From the NCBI RefSeq assembly GCF_019320115.1, contig NC_089583.1, positions 74,727,368 through 74,791,367 on the forward strand: a DNA stretch of 64,000 bases. The letters are read 5' to 3'. The translations under genes and the position numbers were made by a program. Within the stretch, counting starts at the first letter, position 1, and every line of letters starts with the position of its first letter. The stretch comes from Miscanthus floridulus. Taxonomy: Eukaryota; Streptophyta; Magnoliopsida; Poales; Poaceae. The notes below the pieces were generated by a model. That model had not been told where the DNA came from. It saw only the letters and a program-made list of their open reading frames with translations, and did not search any database. Below are positions 1 to 9,891 of the stretch, piece by piece.

Positions 1-556
1 CTTTGCGTGGAAACCCTATGATATGCTAGGCATTCTGAGAGAAGTCACTGAGCATACCTTGAAGATCAAGGTAGGCTCCAAGCTTGTGAAGCAGCGCCTA
101 TGTCGCTTCGATGAGGGGAAACATAGAGCCATCGGTGAGGAGATCGCAAAACGTTTAGCGGCTAGGTTCATCAAGGAAGTGTACCACCCTGAGTGGTTAG
201 CCAATCCCGTTCCTGTACGAAAGAAGAGTGGGAAATAGAGAATGTGTGTTGACTACATGGGTCTCAACAAAGCATGTCTAAAGGATCCGTTTCATTTGCC
301 ACGCATAGACCAAGTAGTCGACTCTACCTTAGGGTGCGAAACCCTTTGCTTCCTTGATGCGTACTCTAGGTACCATCAAATCATGATGAAAGAGTCCGAC
401 CAGCTCATGACGTCTTTCATCACCCCCTTTGGATCATTCTACTACATCACAATGTCGTTCGGTCTGAAGAACGCCGGGGCTACATACCAACATTGTATGC
501 TCAAGTGTTTCGGAGACCTCATCGGGCGAACCGTTGAGGCATACGTGGATGACATC
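1..556 (+). pseudogene. Tat-type Ty3/gypsy reverse transcriptase fragment
   Basis: This is the N-terminal and palm part of a gypsy RT, entering from the left window edge. The frame reads through a KQRLCRFDEGKHRAIGEEI stretch, then HPEWLANPVPVRKKSGK, a TAG stop at 236-238 where the family has Trp, then RMCVDY, LCFLDAYSRYHQI, TSFITPFG, and ends with the catalytic YVDD at about 544-555. This wording is typical of the Tat lineage (RIRE2/Cinful/Grande-like) by my recollection of the family. Coding stops at 556, directly after YVDDI, because an LTR starts at 557. The rest of pol is not in the window. Seen: motifs, stop and break. Inferred: lineage. It is a dead relic and probably the oldest layer. 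Confidence 0.85.
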
Positions 557-3500
557 TGTAACACCCTCTATGTTACATGGTACAGTTTTTTCTAAAATCA
601 TGTCATGAGCATCATGTTTATGTATTATTGCATGTGGTAAAATGAGAAATTAAATTTTATTGCACTAATTCTCAATTTGAGCTCTAATTTATTCCTTGTC
701 CAAATACTCTCCAGCACAGCTCAACTCACTATTGTCATCCTGATCCAACTCCAGCTCTTATTATTCTTATCCTCCTTAATTTTCCATGCATGCACTCAAC
801 ACTCGCAAGCCCACGAAGCACGCTTCAGTACATTCTTTGGCAAAGACGCAGTGCTTTTACTTTGTCGTGTCAAGCAAGTCAAGTTGGCAGCACATGACCG
901 ACCGGTAGCAGCATCACACACGCTACACATTAATCTCAATCACAAGCTCTACCCGCTGTGCATGCCGCCTGCTCACTGCTCAGTTGCTTTGCAAATGCAG
1001 CTCAGACCCTTTCCACGCATCAGAACTGTAGCAACGCAGAATACTGTAGCATGAAGTAAACACGATTCACTATGGCTTGCACGTCTTGTACTGATCACTG
1101 AGGCAAACACTGCTCACCATAGAAAACACCGTTCACCATAGAAAACACTATTCATCTGAGAAACATGTGTGCACAAGCAGCTGCTTTTGACCAACAGGTC
1201 AATGCACAGCACCTGGCCACCTCCTGCTGCTTGCATGCGTTGCTGCTGGCCGTGGCTTTGCACGTTAAGTGAGGGCGCTGCTGAGCTGTACTCCACGCTG
1301 GGCGACCATCTGGGTGTGTGTGCGTCACACCTGGTGACCGCGCTAGCACAGAGAGGCGCATCCACTGTGGGGCAAACGATCGCCATTCTGAATTTGGGTA
1401 CAGAAGTAGACTTGACCGATGACCCCATTTGAGACTTGATGAGTGGTTAGCGAGAAACTTCATTTGTCCAGCCAGAGCTAACACAGCAAGGCAAAGCTTT
1501 AGTAGCTAGTACATACATCCAGGTCCATGGTCTACTGCACACCACATTCGTCTATCAACATTGAAGTCTTAAGTACAATGACACACTGCTGCACGCTTCT
1601 CCAGTTCATTCACAGTAGCCATGCCTAACCTTCTCGCCATCCTCCTTATCCTCCTCTTGCTTAATTCCATCCTTGTGTCTCCTGTCTTTAAAAAGACATG
1701 CCGAGCCGCCGAGCCATCCCACTCCACCGCTCACCATCTTGCTCTCCGAAATCAAGTTTCTCTGTTCTTGCCCATGAAAGCTGCGTCTATCGATTTCTCC
1801 CGAGCTACAATAATCAGCTAAGGTAGCTAGTCTGCAAATGATCTTCTCATCCTCTAATATTTCCTTGACCTGCTTGAATGAACCAGTACCCCACCACCAA
1901 GCACGTTTAGCCCAAAGCACACTCCAGTCCTGATGTGCTCGTTAAGTCCAAAGACCACTCAAAGTCCATCATTTGAATTAATTCACTCATGACCAAAGAC
2001 CCAGTCCAAGTCCATCACATGAAATCCAATTCACGTGACCAGCTAGCCAAATGCCACTAATCATTTTCCTTAATCACCCTTTATGGGATTAATTAGCTGC
2101 CACCTCGTAAAATCAATATTGCTTTCATCCAAGCTTCGATTCCATTATTTCTTCTTCCTAAATTCATTTAAATCAAGACCTATCCATCCTTATCATCTTC
2201 TTCTTTCCTAGAGCTCATTTGAATTTATTTATTTATTGTGAAATAAATTTTGTTAGATTCCTAAATTCCTAATCTATCTGTTGGTATATTTTGTTCGTAT
2301 GGTTCTGCGATGTTTTAGGGTTACTTATTAATTCTAAGTTGCTTGTTATTATTATGGTTATTTAGAGAATAATTTTTTGTGATGCATTGGTAGAAGTGCT
2401 AGCCCTAGAATTCTTTTATAGTAGGTTTATTGTATTATCATGTGCTCACTGTAATTTTTGTGGCCTTAGAATAGGTTGATAAATATGGTAGCTAGTGCAC
2501 CTTGTTTTATCATATATATAGTAAATTGATATTAACAATAAGGATGCCTTTAGTTGCTAAGATAATACATGAAATGTTTCATACCTGTTTAGTGGGAATA
2601 ATAGGTAACTTTGCGTATTAGTCATTAGAGTTAGCTTAGTAGCTTGGTAGATGTATTCTTATTTTAAGAGTTGCTGTTGTCGTATTACTAAGCGTTGCAT
2701 CATCATTTCATGCATGTAGATAACGAGTTGGTAGAGCTCATGACTGCGAGCGAGCAGGAGTACGAGGAGGTGATCGAGGAGTACGAGGAGGAGGTTCTCA
2801 TGCAGGAGGGAGTCTCGGAGCCATCAGTTGCTGACTTTGCTGACACCCCGCCTACCCAAGGCAAGCCCCGGTGCATAACCCTTATTTTGAATAATAACTG
2901 AATATATATATGTGTTGTGCATTTACGTTATAGGCATTTTATGGAAACTACGTGCATAAATATATGCAAACATTGAGTCCTACTAGTATAGGTCAAGTAG
3001 CCGCTATGCTCAGGATGTCGGTAGCGTGGGTAACCTATCGTTACTCACAAATAGGTGATAAATATGATCACTCATGATAAAATGGTGGAAAGAAAAATAG
3101 TGACTGGGTAGGGATATGGTTGGGTTTTGGTGGGTGTAAAGGGTTGTGTTCTGTGGCCAACAGGGCATAGCTCGATTATACTTTTCCCTGTATGTGTCGA
3201 TTAAGGACCGGTCGTTGCATAAGTCTCTAGGCAAGTCATAGATCTATTATCCCGAGCACATACTTGGGTATGGGTGTAGGGAAGACTTGTTGCTCTCTTG
3301 TCATGGATCTGGCTCTTTCCGGACTGACTGATTGGAGGCGGAGATGGTGGAGGTCCTTGCACCGTACTGAGTCTGAGAATCAAGAGTGGGGCTTGGAGTC
3401 CAAGTTTGGATAGGACCTAGACACCCAGGATAGGAGAGTGATGGGTTTGTCCTGCTTATGCCTGGGGTACAAGCGGGGCATGTGTCTTTAGGGCACCCAG

Positions 3501-3838
3501 CTAGGCACATTGGTTTGCGAATCACCGGGAAATCTGGTGCGGCTTGTCTGCGGTCTAGCACCATAGTAAGAACTGAAAGATGGAAGGAGAAGAAATGGAA
3601 CTGATTGCTCAACTCTTGCTTGAAAGTAGAACATGTGCTTATATAGACTGGATAGATAATAACTTAATATGACCAATAATAATAACATAAACAAGAACTC
3701 ACTATTAGTATCGCTTTTTGCTAAAATAAACCAGCAAACCACAAAGCTTCTCATATTCCTTGGAGTTGGGAAATTATTCTCACTAGTCGGATAAGTCTTG
3801 CGAGTACATTGTTGTTTACAACAGAATTTGGAAGGAGG
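557..3838 (+). mobile_element. LTR of a Tekay/Del-like gypsy family (L1), first copy, 3' end missing
   Basis: The stretch starts with TGTAACACCC inside RT coding sequence (possible target duplication ACATC at 552-556). From there to about 3838 it shows no gag or pol but has LTR landmarks shared with the other families here. These are a GC-richer promoter-like part near 1620-1760 with a TTTAAAAA box at 1687, an acidic mini-ORF at 2695-2901, a GATTAAGGACCG block near 3202, and a late segment near 3755-3810. The right border is lost near 3838, where element A begins. The part from 1779 on belongs to the duplicated unit. 557-1778 is present once and contains no recognisable gene. Family name and right border are inferred. 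Confidence 0.6.
2695..2901 (+). other. acidic mini-ORF inside LTR L1
   Basis: A 68-codon frame lies inside the LTR, rich in Glu and Tyr (EQEYEEVIEEYEEEV) and followed by a GKPRCI-like end. Mini-ORFs of the same character, some ending GKPR(S), lie at the equivalent place in the C LTRs. In unit 2 (about 31530-31735) the frame is broken by an inserted base and by two CAG to TAG changes. It could be a short peptide, a fossil exon with a splice site near GGCAAGCCCCGG, or only a conserved RNA element. Confidence 0.35.
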
Positions 3839-4116
3839 ATCTCAGAAGCTCGAGAACTCCCAAAATCATGTCAGCAAGGAATCGATTGCGTCCGGATCGA
3901 AACCAGCTGATTCGGATGCAGCACTAGAATCGGCTTTGTTCAAATAGCGCCAACAGATAATGACAGAGGCTATGATTAGCGCTGGGATGAGACATGCTGG
4001 ACTCTACAAAAAGGGAAAGATTAGAGTCCAAGTTATCTTAAATTAGGAATATTTTCATTTTATGCCAAAGGTTGTAACAAATCGTGCTTGAGTAGGATTC
4101 ATGTTTAGATTCCGGG

Positions 4117-4124
4117 TATAAATA
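4117..4124 (+). promoter_or_regulatory. TATA box of the element A LTR
   Basis: TATAAATA preceded by GG and followed within about 30 bp by an A/C-rich stretch that would be the transcript start. It is conserved in unit 2 at 32953-32960. Position and context fit the U3/R boundary of a plant LTR. Confidence 0.6.
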
Positions 4125-4387
4125 CCAAACCCTGGCTATTATAAAAAACACAATCAATCAAATACAAGTCAATTACTTTTTTTGGCTCCGGCCACCCCTT
4201 AGGAGTAGGAGTAGAGTAGATCTCGGTGATTTCTTTAGCAAGTACGGCTGCATTGATCCGGTGACCTCCACTGCTTGTCTGTAAGTACCTTCATGGTTTA
4301 TACCTCTGTTCGTATGGCTGCATCGATCCGGTCGACCCCCACTATGACTCTGGTATAGGCTAGTTATCAACTCTTGCCTAATTCAAG

Positions 4388-5087
4388 TATGGCCTGTGTG
4401 ATTCTACCTCACACCCCATAGCTTGAACTAGATCAAGGTTAAGTTATCGGCTCTACCTTAGTATGGCAGTCTTTGGTAGATTCATTAAGTTACCGATATT
4501 GCTTATTGCTTTCATCGTTTATCTAATTACAACAATATCACTCTGCCCGATGGAGATTGATCTAAATCGGCCTTATATCTTATTTAACTCATCATTTGCT
4601 AATCTAAAAATTGATCTAATCTACATCTTAAGCAATGAGTTATGTTTTTATCAGCTGTTTTACATGAATCTTAATCATGCATAGCGTGCGGTTAAGGCAT
4701 GTCCGATCTCGAGTAGATCTATTAGTTAATAAAAACCTTTCCATGGCCCATCATCATGGCCTGTGGGATTCTGCCTCTCACCCCACTGTTGCCACCATAG
4801 AGTGGGGATCGTTAGTTGGTAGACCCGTTCCTGAGAAGGCATGACCTTAACTGTGCGCTATGCTTGAATCGGCTGTTTAGCCGATATCGAGTGCTTTCAC
4901 GAATAGTTCACATTACGAGATCATTGAAGTAGAGATAAGTTGAAAGATATATTAGCCCCATGATCTTATTATTGTATTATGGCCTGCATGATTCTGCCTC
5001 ATGCCCCACTGATATTAGTAATGCGTTAGGGTCATCGAGTCTATTATTGTTTCTATGGCCTACATGATTCTGCCTCATGCCCCACTG
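4388..5087 (+). repeat. four dispersed copies of a 33-bp motif in the LTR of A
   Basis: The motif reads roughly TATGGCCTGCATGATTCTGC followed by CTCATGCCCCACTG. Copies lie at 4388-4420, 4755-4788, 4978-5011 and 5054-5087. Spacing is irregular (about 370, 220 and 76 bp). The same four occur in unit 2 at about 33224-33924. Function unknown. They may be enhancer modules or the trace of an old internal duplication. Confidence 0.75.
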
Positions 5088-5387
5088 GTCATGGCGATAG
5101 ATGAGATCTAACATGTTCATTAGATTTATCTTTATTAAATGGTTAAGTGGTGTTGAATTGTTTCTTTATATAAAAAGGAGTTCGGTTACTTGTAATCATT
5201 GGCTCAGTATAAACCAATCATCATTGATATCTTATTGCCATTGATTAATATTTGCTTATATAATATTTATCCTGAATGACAACTGATTCTTCTTATACAA
5301 CCCCATGAGCTTTAATCGATTTATTCTTATAAATATGCTGGAATCGACTATTTAGTCGATCTCCTCTCATATCGGCTCTCAGAGCCG
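4868..5387. other. three short perfect hairpins in the LTR of A
   Basis: Hairpin 1 is ATCGGCT-GTTT-AGCCGAT (4868-4885). Hairpin 2 is ATCGACT-ATTT-AGTCGAT (5343-5360). Hairpin 3 is CGGCTC-TCA-GAGCCG (5373-5387). Hairpins 1 and 2 differ by a G:C to A:T swap on both arms, so pairing is kept. Unit 2 keeps hairpin 1, while hairpin 2 has one mismatch (near 34180). Confidence 0.6.
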
Positions 5388-5617
5388 TACATTCGGGACT
5401 GTCTGGCAACACCGGCACGTTCCACCTTTAATTACTGATGAGCTTTCTCTTCTTGTCAATTATAGGGTCAAATTGACTGGCACATCTTCGGAGGATTACG
5501 CAGGATCGACCACCCTTGCACTAAAGCTAGGTGGATCTACTCCATCGAGCGGACCCTTCTGGCTTGCTGCGTGTGTCCTCAGCAGAGAGACAAAAATTCT
5601 ACGTTGACACATGTTTC

Positions 5618-5634
5618 TGGCATGCTCGGTGGGA
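5618..5634 (+). other. probable primer-binding site of element A
   Basis: TGGCATGCTCGGTGGGA begins with the TGG expected for a primer site and lies 7 bp after the presumed LTR end and 14 bp before the gag start. It is conserved in unit 2 at 34455-34471. The matching tRNA was not identified. A comparison with plant tRNA 3' ends would settle it. Confidence 0.45.
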
Positions 5635-5647
5635 CACCACAATCGTC

Positions 5648-7281
5648 ATGGTGGCTCACAACAATGACAACATCCTTGTGGTACATTATGAAGACCTACC
5701 TGATGATGATAATGATACCATCAGCAAAGCTACAGAAGAATTTTAGAAGAAGTGTTTGTTGTCCTACACCAAAACACGTGACAGCACAATTATTTAGAAA
5801 TTTCGACTACCAAGAGTTCTACTACACGGGCAGACAGATACAGTTGAAGCTGAAGACAGGCGTTTCTTTATGAAAGCCATAGACAAATCTATTCATGATG
5901 CCATATCAAGCCGCAATGAAGCTTTCGCTGACGCATTTCACAACGCCATGAAAGAGGCAATTCATGGAATTCTAGTTGGTCAGGTTGGATCGACTTGTTA
6001 CAACATTCTAGATCCGTCGACTCAAGGGACTAATCAAGTCGGTACCAGCCATCAAGAAGCAGCACCAGCTGGTAATGGTGACGTCCAGATACTTCAAGGT
6101 TCATCTGAACAAACTCTAGGTACTACTACGAATCAGATATAGTACAATCCTAGACTATCAATATAGCATATGCAACAGCCGGCGGGGCAAGGTCAGAATC
6201 AGGTGATCAATTTTGGCACATCAGGCCACATACCGTTGTTAGCTCAAAAAATAGCACCATCAATTCAAAGGATCCGTAGAGATATAGATCCTTATGTTTA
6301 TAATCAGAGACTTCAAGCAGCGAGCCAGCAAAGGACCCAACAGATTAAGATGCCACAAGGCTATCACTATGACACGGATCATAGCGCCCTCCACATGTTG
6401 CCAAACCTAGGATATCAAGGCACGTGGGATTTCACTCCATAGATAGGCCAGCAAGTACCGAGAAACCCAAATCCACAAGCTGACGAGTTGCTGCTAAAGG
6501 TGACTGAGATGATGAAGAATTAGTTCGGTCTGAAGCCAAAGGGGTTGACCTTTTCGTACAAACACCCACATCCAGAATGGTATGATTTGGTCGCTCTTCC
6601 TACAAATTACAGGCTCCCAGAGTTCGCCAAGTTCATCGGTAAGGATAGTACAAGCACAATAGGACATGTCAGTCGGTATCTTACACAATTGGGCAAAGCG
6701 TCAGTTGAGGATGCCCATCGAGTTCATTTCTTCTCCTTATCCCTATTAGGGCCAGCCTTCACTTGGTTTTTGTCACTATCAGTCAACTCCATTGCTAATT
6801 GGGCTGACCTAGAAAAGAAGTTTCATACATATTTTTACATTGGGACTGGAGAACAGGAGATAACCGATTTGACAACCATGAGACCGAGGACTAATGAATC
6901 GGGCATTGAGTTTCTTTAGAGATTTCGAAAGACTAGGAACTTGTGCTTCTCATTGAACTTGGCCGATGATCAGCTAGCTGCTTTAGCTGTCCAAGGAATG
7001 TTGCCAATGTGGAAAGAAAAGCTGCTAGGACAAGAATTTGACAACTTGGGTCAATTGGCTCAACGAGTAGTAGCGCTCAATAGACAATTCCTGAGTATAC
7101 ATAGAGATACCCAATTCCAGAAGAGTACCACCGTAGCTAAAGCTTACGATCCATACTCAGCAGATGATGGCTATAAAGATGAAGAAGAAGAGGTTCCTAT
7201 AGCTGAATGGAATTGGGGCAAGAAGATAGTAATAGGTGCCAAATCCTAGGGGAAGAGGAGTCGAGGAGAGCTATGACTTTG
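5648..7281 (+). pseudogene. gag of gypsy element A, 5' part (unit 1)
   Basis: The frame starts MVAHNNDNILVVHYEDLP and continues, with stops and small frame changes, through MKAIDKSIHDAISSRNEAF, a Gln-rich segment (6170-6440) and the capsid-like core. Core landmarks are the segment around 6545-6919 and LADDQLAALAVQGMLPMWKE (about 6963-7018), followed by the acidic EEEEVPIAEWNWGKK segment. TAG stops lie at 5744, 6440, 6521 and 6917, and most fit Gln codons. The family context is a gypsy Gag that packages the element RNA. The frame is interrupted at 7281 by LTR B (TSD CTTTG 7277-7281) and its continuation is found at 59943. Lineage assignment to Tat is tentative. Confidence 0.8.
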
Positions 7282-9891
7282 TGTAACACCTCTGGTGTTT
7301 TAAACCCTAAAAGATGCCATGTAATCATATGCATTGCACATCATTTTTGTGTTAGTGAAAACTTTGATATGCATTCACTAAAACAAGTTTATTTTTATGA
7401 GTATATGTGTTGACTCGTATGGGATGAATCAAGTTCAAAACCTTAGCATTGAATTGGAATTTCCGAAAACCCTAATTTCCTAGCATTAATATTACCCTGG
7501 AAAACCTAATTCAAAATCTAAGCACATTTTGGGGTTGAGCCTAAAATAAAAAGTGTAGAGTTTGTCAATTTGTACAAAGTTGGTTTTTGGAGTTTTAAAA
7601 GTTGTTATATAAAATTTGAAGTAATTTGAAAAGGCGATAAGTTCTTAAAGTGTCCCCTTTTGATTTTAAACTTACATTTTAAAATATATATATAATTTGA
7701 GTATGGATATTAAAGCAAAGTTGTAGAACTTTGAATTTGGAACAACTTTTGTTTTTGGAGATTTTTGAGTTACCATACAAATTTGAGAGTAATTTGAGAA
7801 ATTAAGTGAGTGGCAATTCTGTAAATAGCTTGAACAGTGCCAGTAGGCCAGCTCTCACCTGTCGATGATCTTCCATCGACTTCCAGGCGTGGCCGTAGAC
7901 ACCTCCTGCTTCGCAGTTGGCATGGAGAAGTTGCTGTGCATCGTCTTCGTGTCCCTTGGCCGCGCTATAAAGCCGAGACACCGTCGTCGTCCTCATCCAC
8001 TTCTCCTCTGTTTCTCCCTTCTTGCGCCGCCGTCGCTCCGTCGAGCTCGCACCAGAGTCACAGAGCTTCCCCAGCCTTAATTTAGCATGTCACCACTCTA
8101 TCTGTACCTTGAGAACCGAATCGACTAGTCTTAGACATCAGGAATTTGCCTGAGAGACACTGCGCGCCGTCTTTCTTCTTCGCGGCCGGCCGCAACGCTG
8201 CCGACCTTGTCTCTCCGTGGCCAGCCCTCTATGGTGCATCTCTGCCCTTGCTTAGCATAGCTCCATCATTTCCATGTTGCCGTGATGCTCTGTGTATTGT
8301 TGGTTGATCTGTTCAGTCCACTGTAGCCACCGAAACGACGTGCTTGCCGTTGCTGCCGTCGCCATCAACGCTGATAGGCGCGCCCTTTGCTACTCACAGT
8401 CATCCAAGTACTCTAACCCGATCTAGGTGAACCTCTGCTGCTATTCGAGTAGTTAAAGGAAGTTCTAGCAAGCTCTAGCAACTAGGACATCACTACGCCG
8501 CTGTGCACAGCTTGGCCAAGCCGCCATGGCTGGCGTCGAGCTCGGACCAAGCCATAATTGGTTCGACTAGTACCACCAACCGACGCGCCGTGAGGTGGGG
8601 AACTTGGTGGTACCCTTGTCGTCGCCGGCAACCTCACCGTCGGTGAGTAGTCGCTTGTCAGAGAGCCTCGCCGCCGTAGTCAGTGCGGGCTGACCGATGG
8701 GGTCACCCTGTCAGTGACCGTTTATTTGAAAATGATTTTTTTTTTCTATTTTGTAGAAATGATTAAATAGTGCTATGATTTGTTTTTTTGTGTAGAATTA
8801 AATAGAGCTCCAAAAATTATGAAAATTTTTGTGTGACCTCTCTAAGATGTAAACTTTTTAGGAAAAATATTAAATGTTACTTTTTAGTACATTTTGAATG
8901 TGATAAAAATTGCTCAAATTAATTAAGAAATAGGTTTTCATGATTTTCTAGGCTTGTATGATTATCCAAAAATTATGAAAATTGTTTTTACACTTAACTA
9001 TCATATGATGAGTATTCACAAAAATTTAGAACTTAATTGGAGAAAGTTGATTTATTTCATAATTTTGGAGTTAATTTTAATAAAGACAAATAGTAAACCT
9101 TAATGATTTAGGTTTTGTTTGAATTTGGGATTGAGTGAGGACCTTGGGCCAGTAGCATAAAATGATCCTTGGTGCTTAAAGTAAGTGTTTGAGTTTATGA
9201 AAAGGTTTAGTTAGTTGTTGGTTTGCAACTGTACCATGAAGGAAAGTTGTATTCAAGTTATTAACTTTTGCATCCATCGTCAAGCATCATGTTTTATATC
9301 TCGCATCATTTTAAACATGGCATTATTACTACATGTAGTGAGCGAAAGTGAGAACATGGTAGTCAACCAAGTTGTTGAGGAAGTTAATCCACCTGTTGAG
9401 GTCGGGTTTGATATCTGTGGGACATCTCCAGAACCTGACTTTAGGAGTTGAGTGGAAACCTAATTGATGCATTACCAACCTTGTTTTTCCATATCAACCT
9501 TGTTACCAGTTCTAATTCGAGAAGGTCTAGTTATGCTTAGCCATGCTTAGATAGATAAAAGTCAGGGTGATTACCGGTCACCTGCGAGGTATAAATGGAT
9601 TTTTGGATATGATTGGTTATTTATGCTATCATGAGGTATGATAATGTGGAGTAATAAATCTAGACCGGGTGGACTCGGTGTATGAGAGCCACAAGACATG
9701 GATGTCTTATGAGCGGGTTCTTTCCATCTGTGTCGATTAAGAACCGTCTGTTGTTGAATTGCATGAGGTAAGACTTTGTAGTACTAGCCACATACTCTGG
9801 TAGGCCTTAACTCGGCTATTCTATTACGAGAATGGATACTCGCGCACTAGGGAGTGGAGAGATAGCGAGAGTAGCAGTGTACCCACATGGC
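7282..9891 (+). mobile_element. solo LTR of family B, left part (unit 1)
   Basis: It begins TGTAACACCTCTGGTGTT right after CTTTG (7277-7281) in the gag of A. It shows LTR architecture: an AT-rich stretch, a promoter with TATAAA at 7966 followed by a GC-rich leader, an acidic mini-ORF (9215-9451), and a block with TGCTTAGCCATGCTTAG (9533-9549) that also occurs in the C LTRs. It is cut at 9891 by element C (target ATGGC 9887-9891) and resumes at 30222. The full LTR, reconstructed only by adding lengths, is about 3.5 kb. No coding sequence of its own element is attached here, so it is a solo LTR. Confidence 0.8.
7966..7971 (+). promoter_or_regulatory. TATA box of LTR B
   Basis: GCGCTATAAAGCCGAGAC context, followed by a C/T-rich leader. 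It is conserved in unit 2 at 36799-36804. The same arrangement (CTATAAAGC before a GC-rich leader) recurs in LTR D. Confidence 0.55.

Larger units (their letters stand above)
3869..5611 (+). mobile_element. 5' LTR of gypsy element A (unit 1)
   Basis: This stretch lies directly before a primer-site-like sequence and the gag of A. It has a clear core promoter (TATAAATA at 4117-4124) followed by an A/C-rich transcript start region. It also holds four copies of a repeat of about 33 bp and three perfect short hairpins (annotated separately). The left border is placed at TGTCAGC (3869) because LTRs start with TG, and the right border at GACACA (5611), just before the primer site. Both borders are guesses within a few tens of bases, since no second LTR of A is in the window. 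Lineage is probably Tat-like, judged from the gag. Confidence 0.55.

Noticed and set aside
1621..1821. 66-codon frame starting MPNLLAILLILLLLN, like a signal peptide
   Set aside because: It spans the edge of the duplicated unit, so its second half is fused by chance of position; C/T-rich promoter-leader sequence readily gives Leu runs. No mature domain.
3301..3612. 103-codon minus-strand frame in LTR L1, also at 32137-32448
   Set aside because: Antisense to an LTR, no recognisable domain; kept in both units only because the DNA is duplicated.
4463..4684. Hydrophobic 73-codon frame in the LTR of A (also 33300-33521), possible membrane protein
   Set aside because: AT-rich LTR leader; no homology recognised, no env-like context, kept only because of the duplication.
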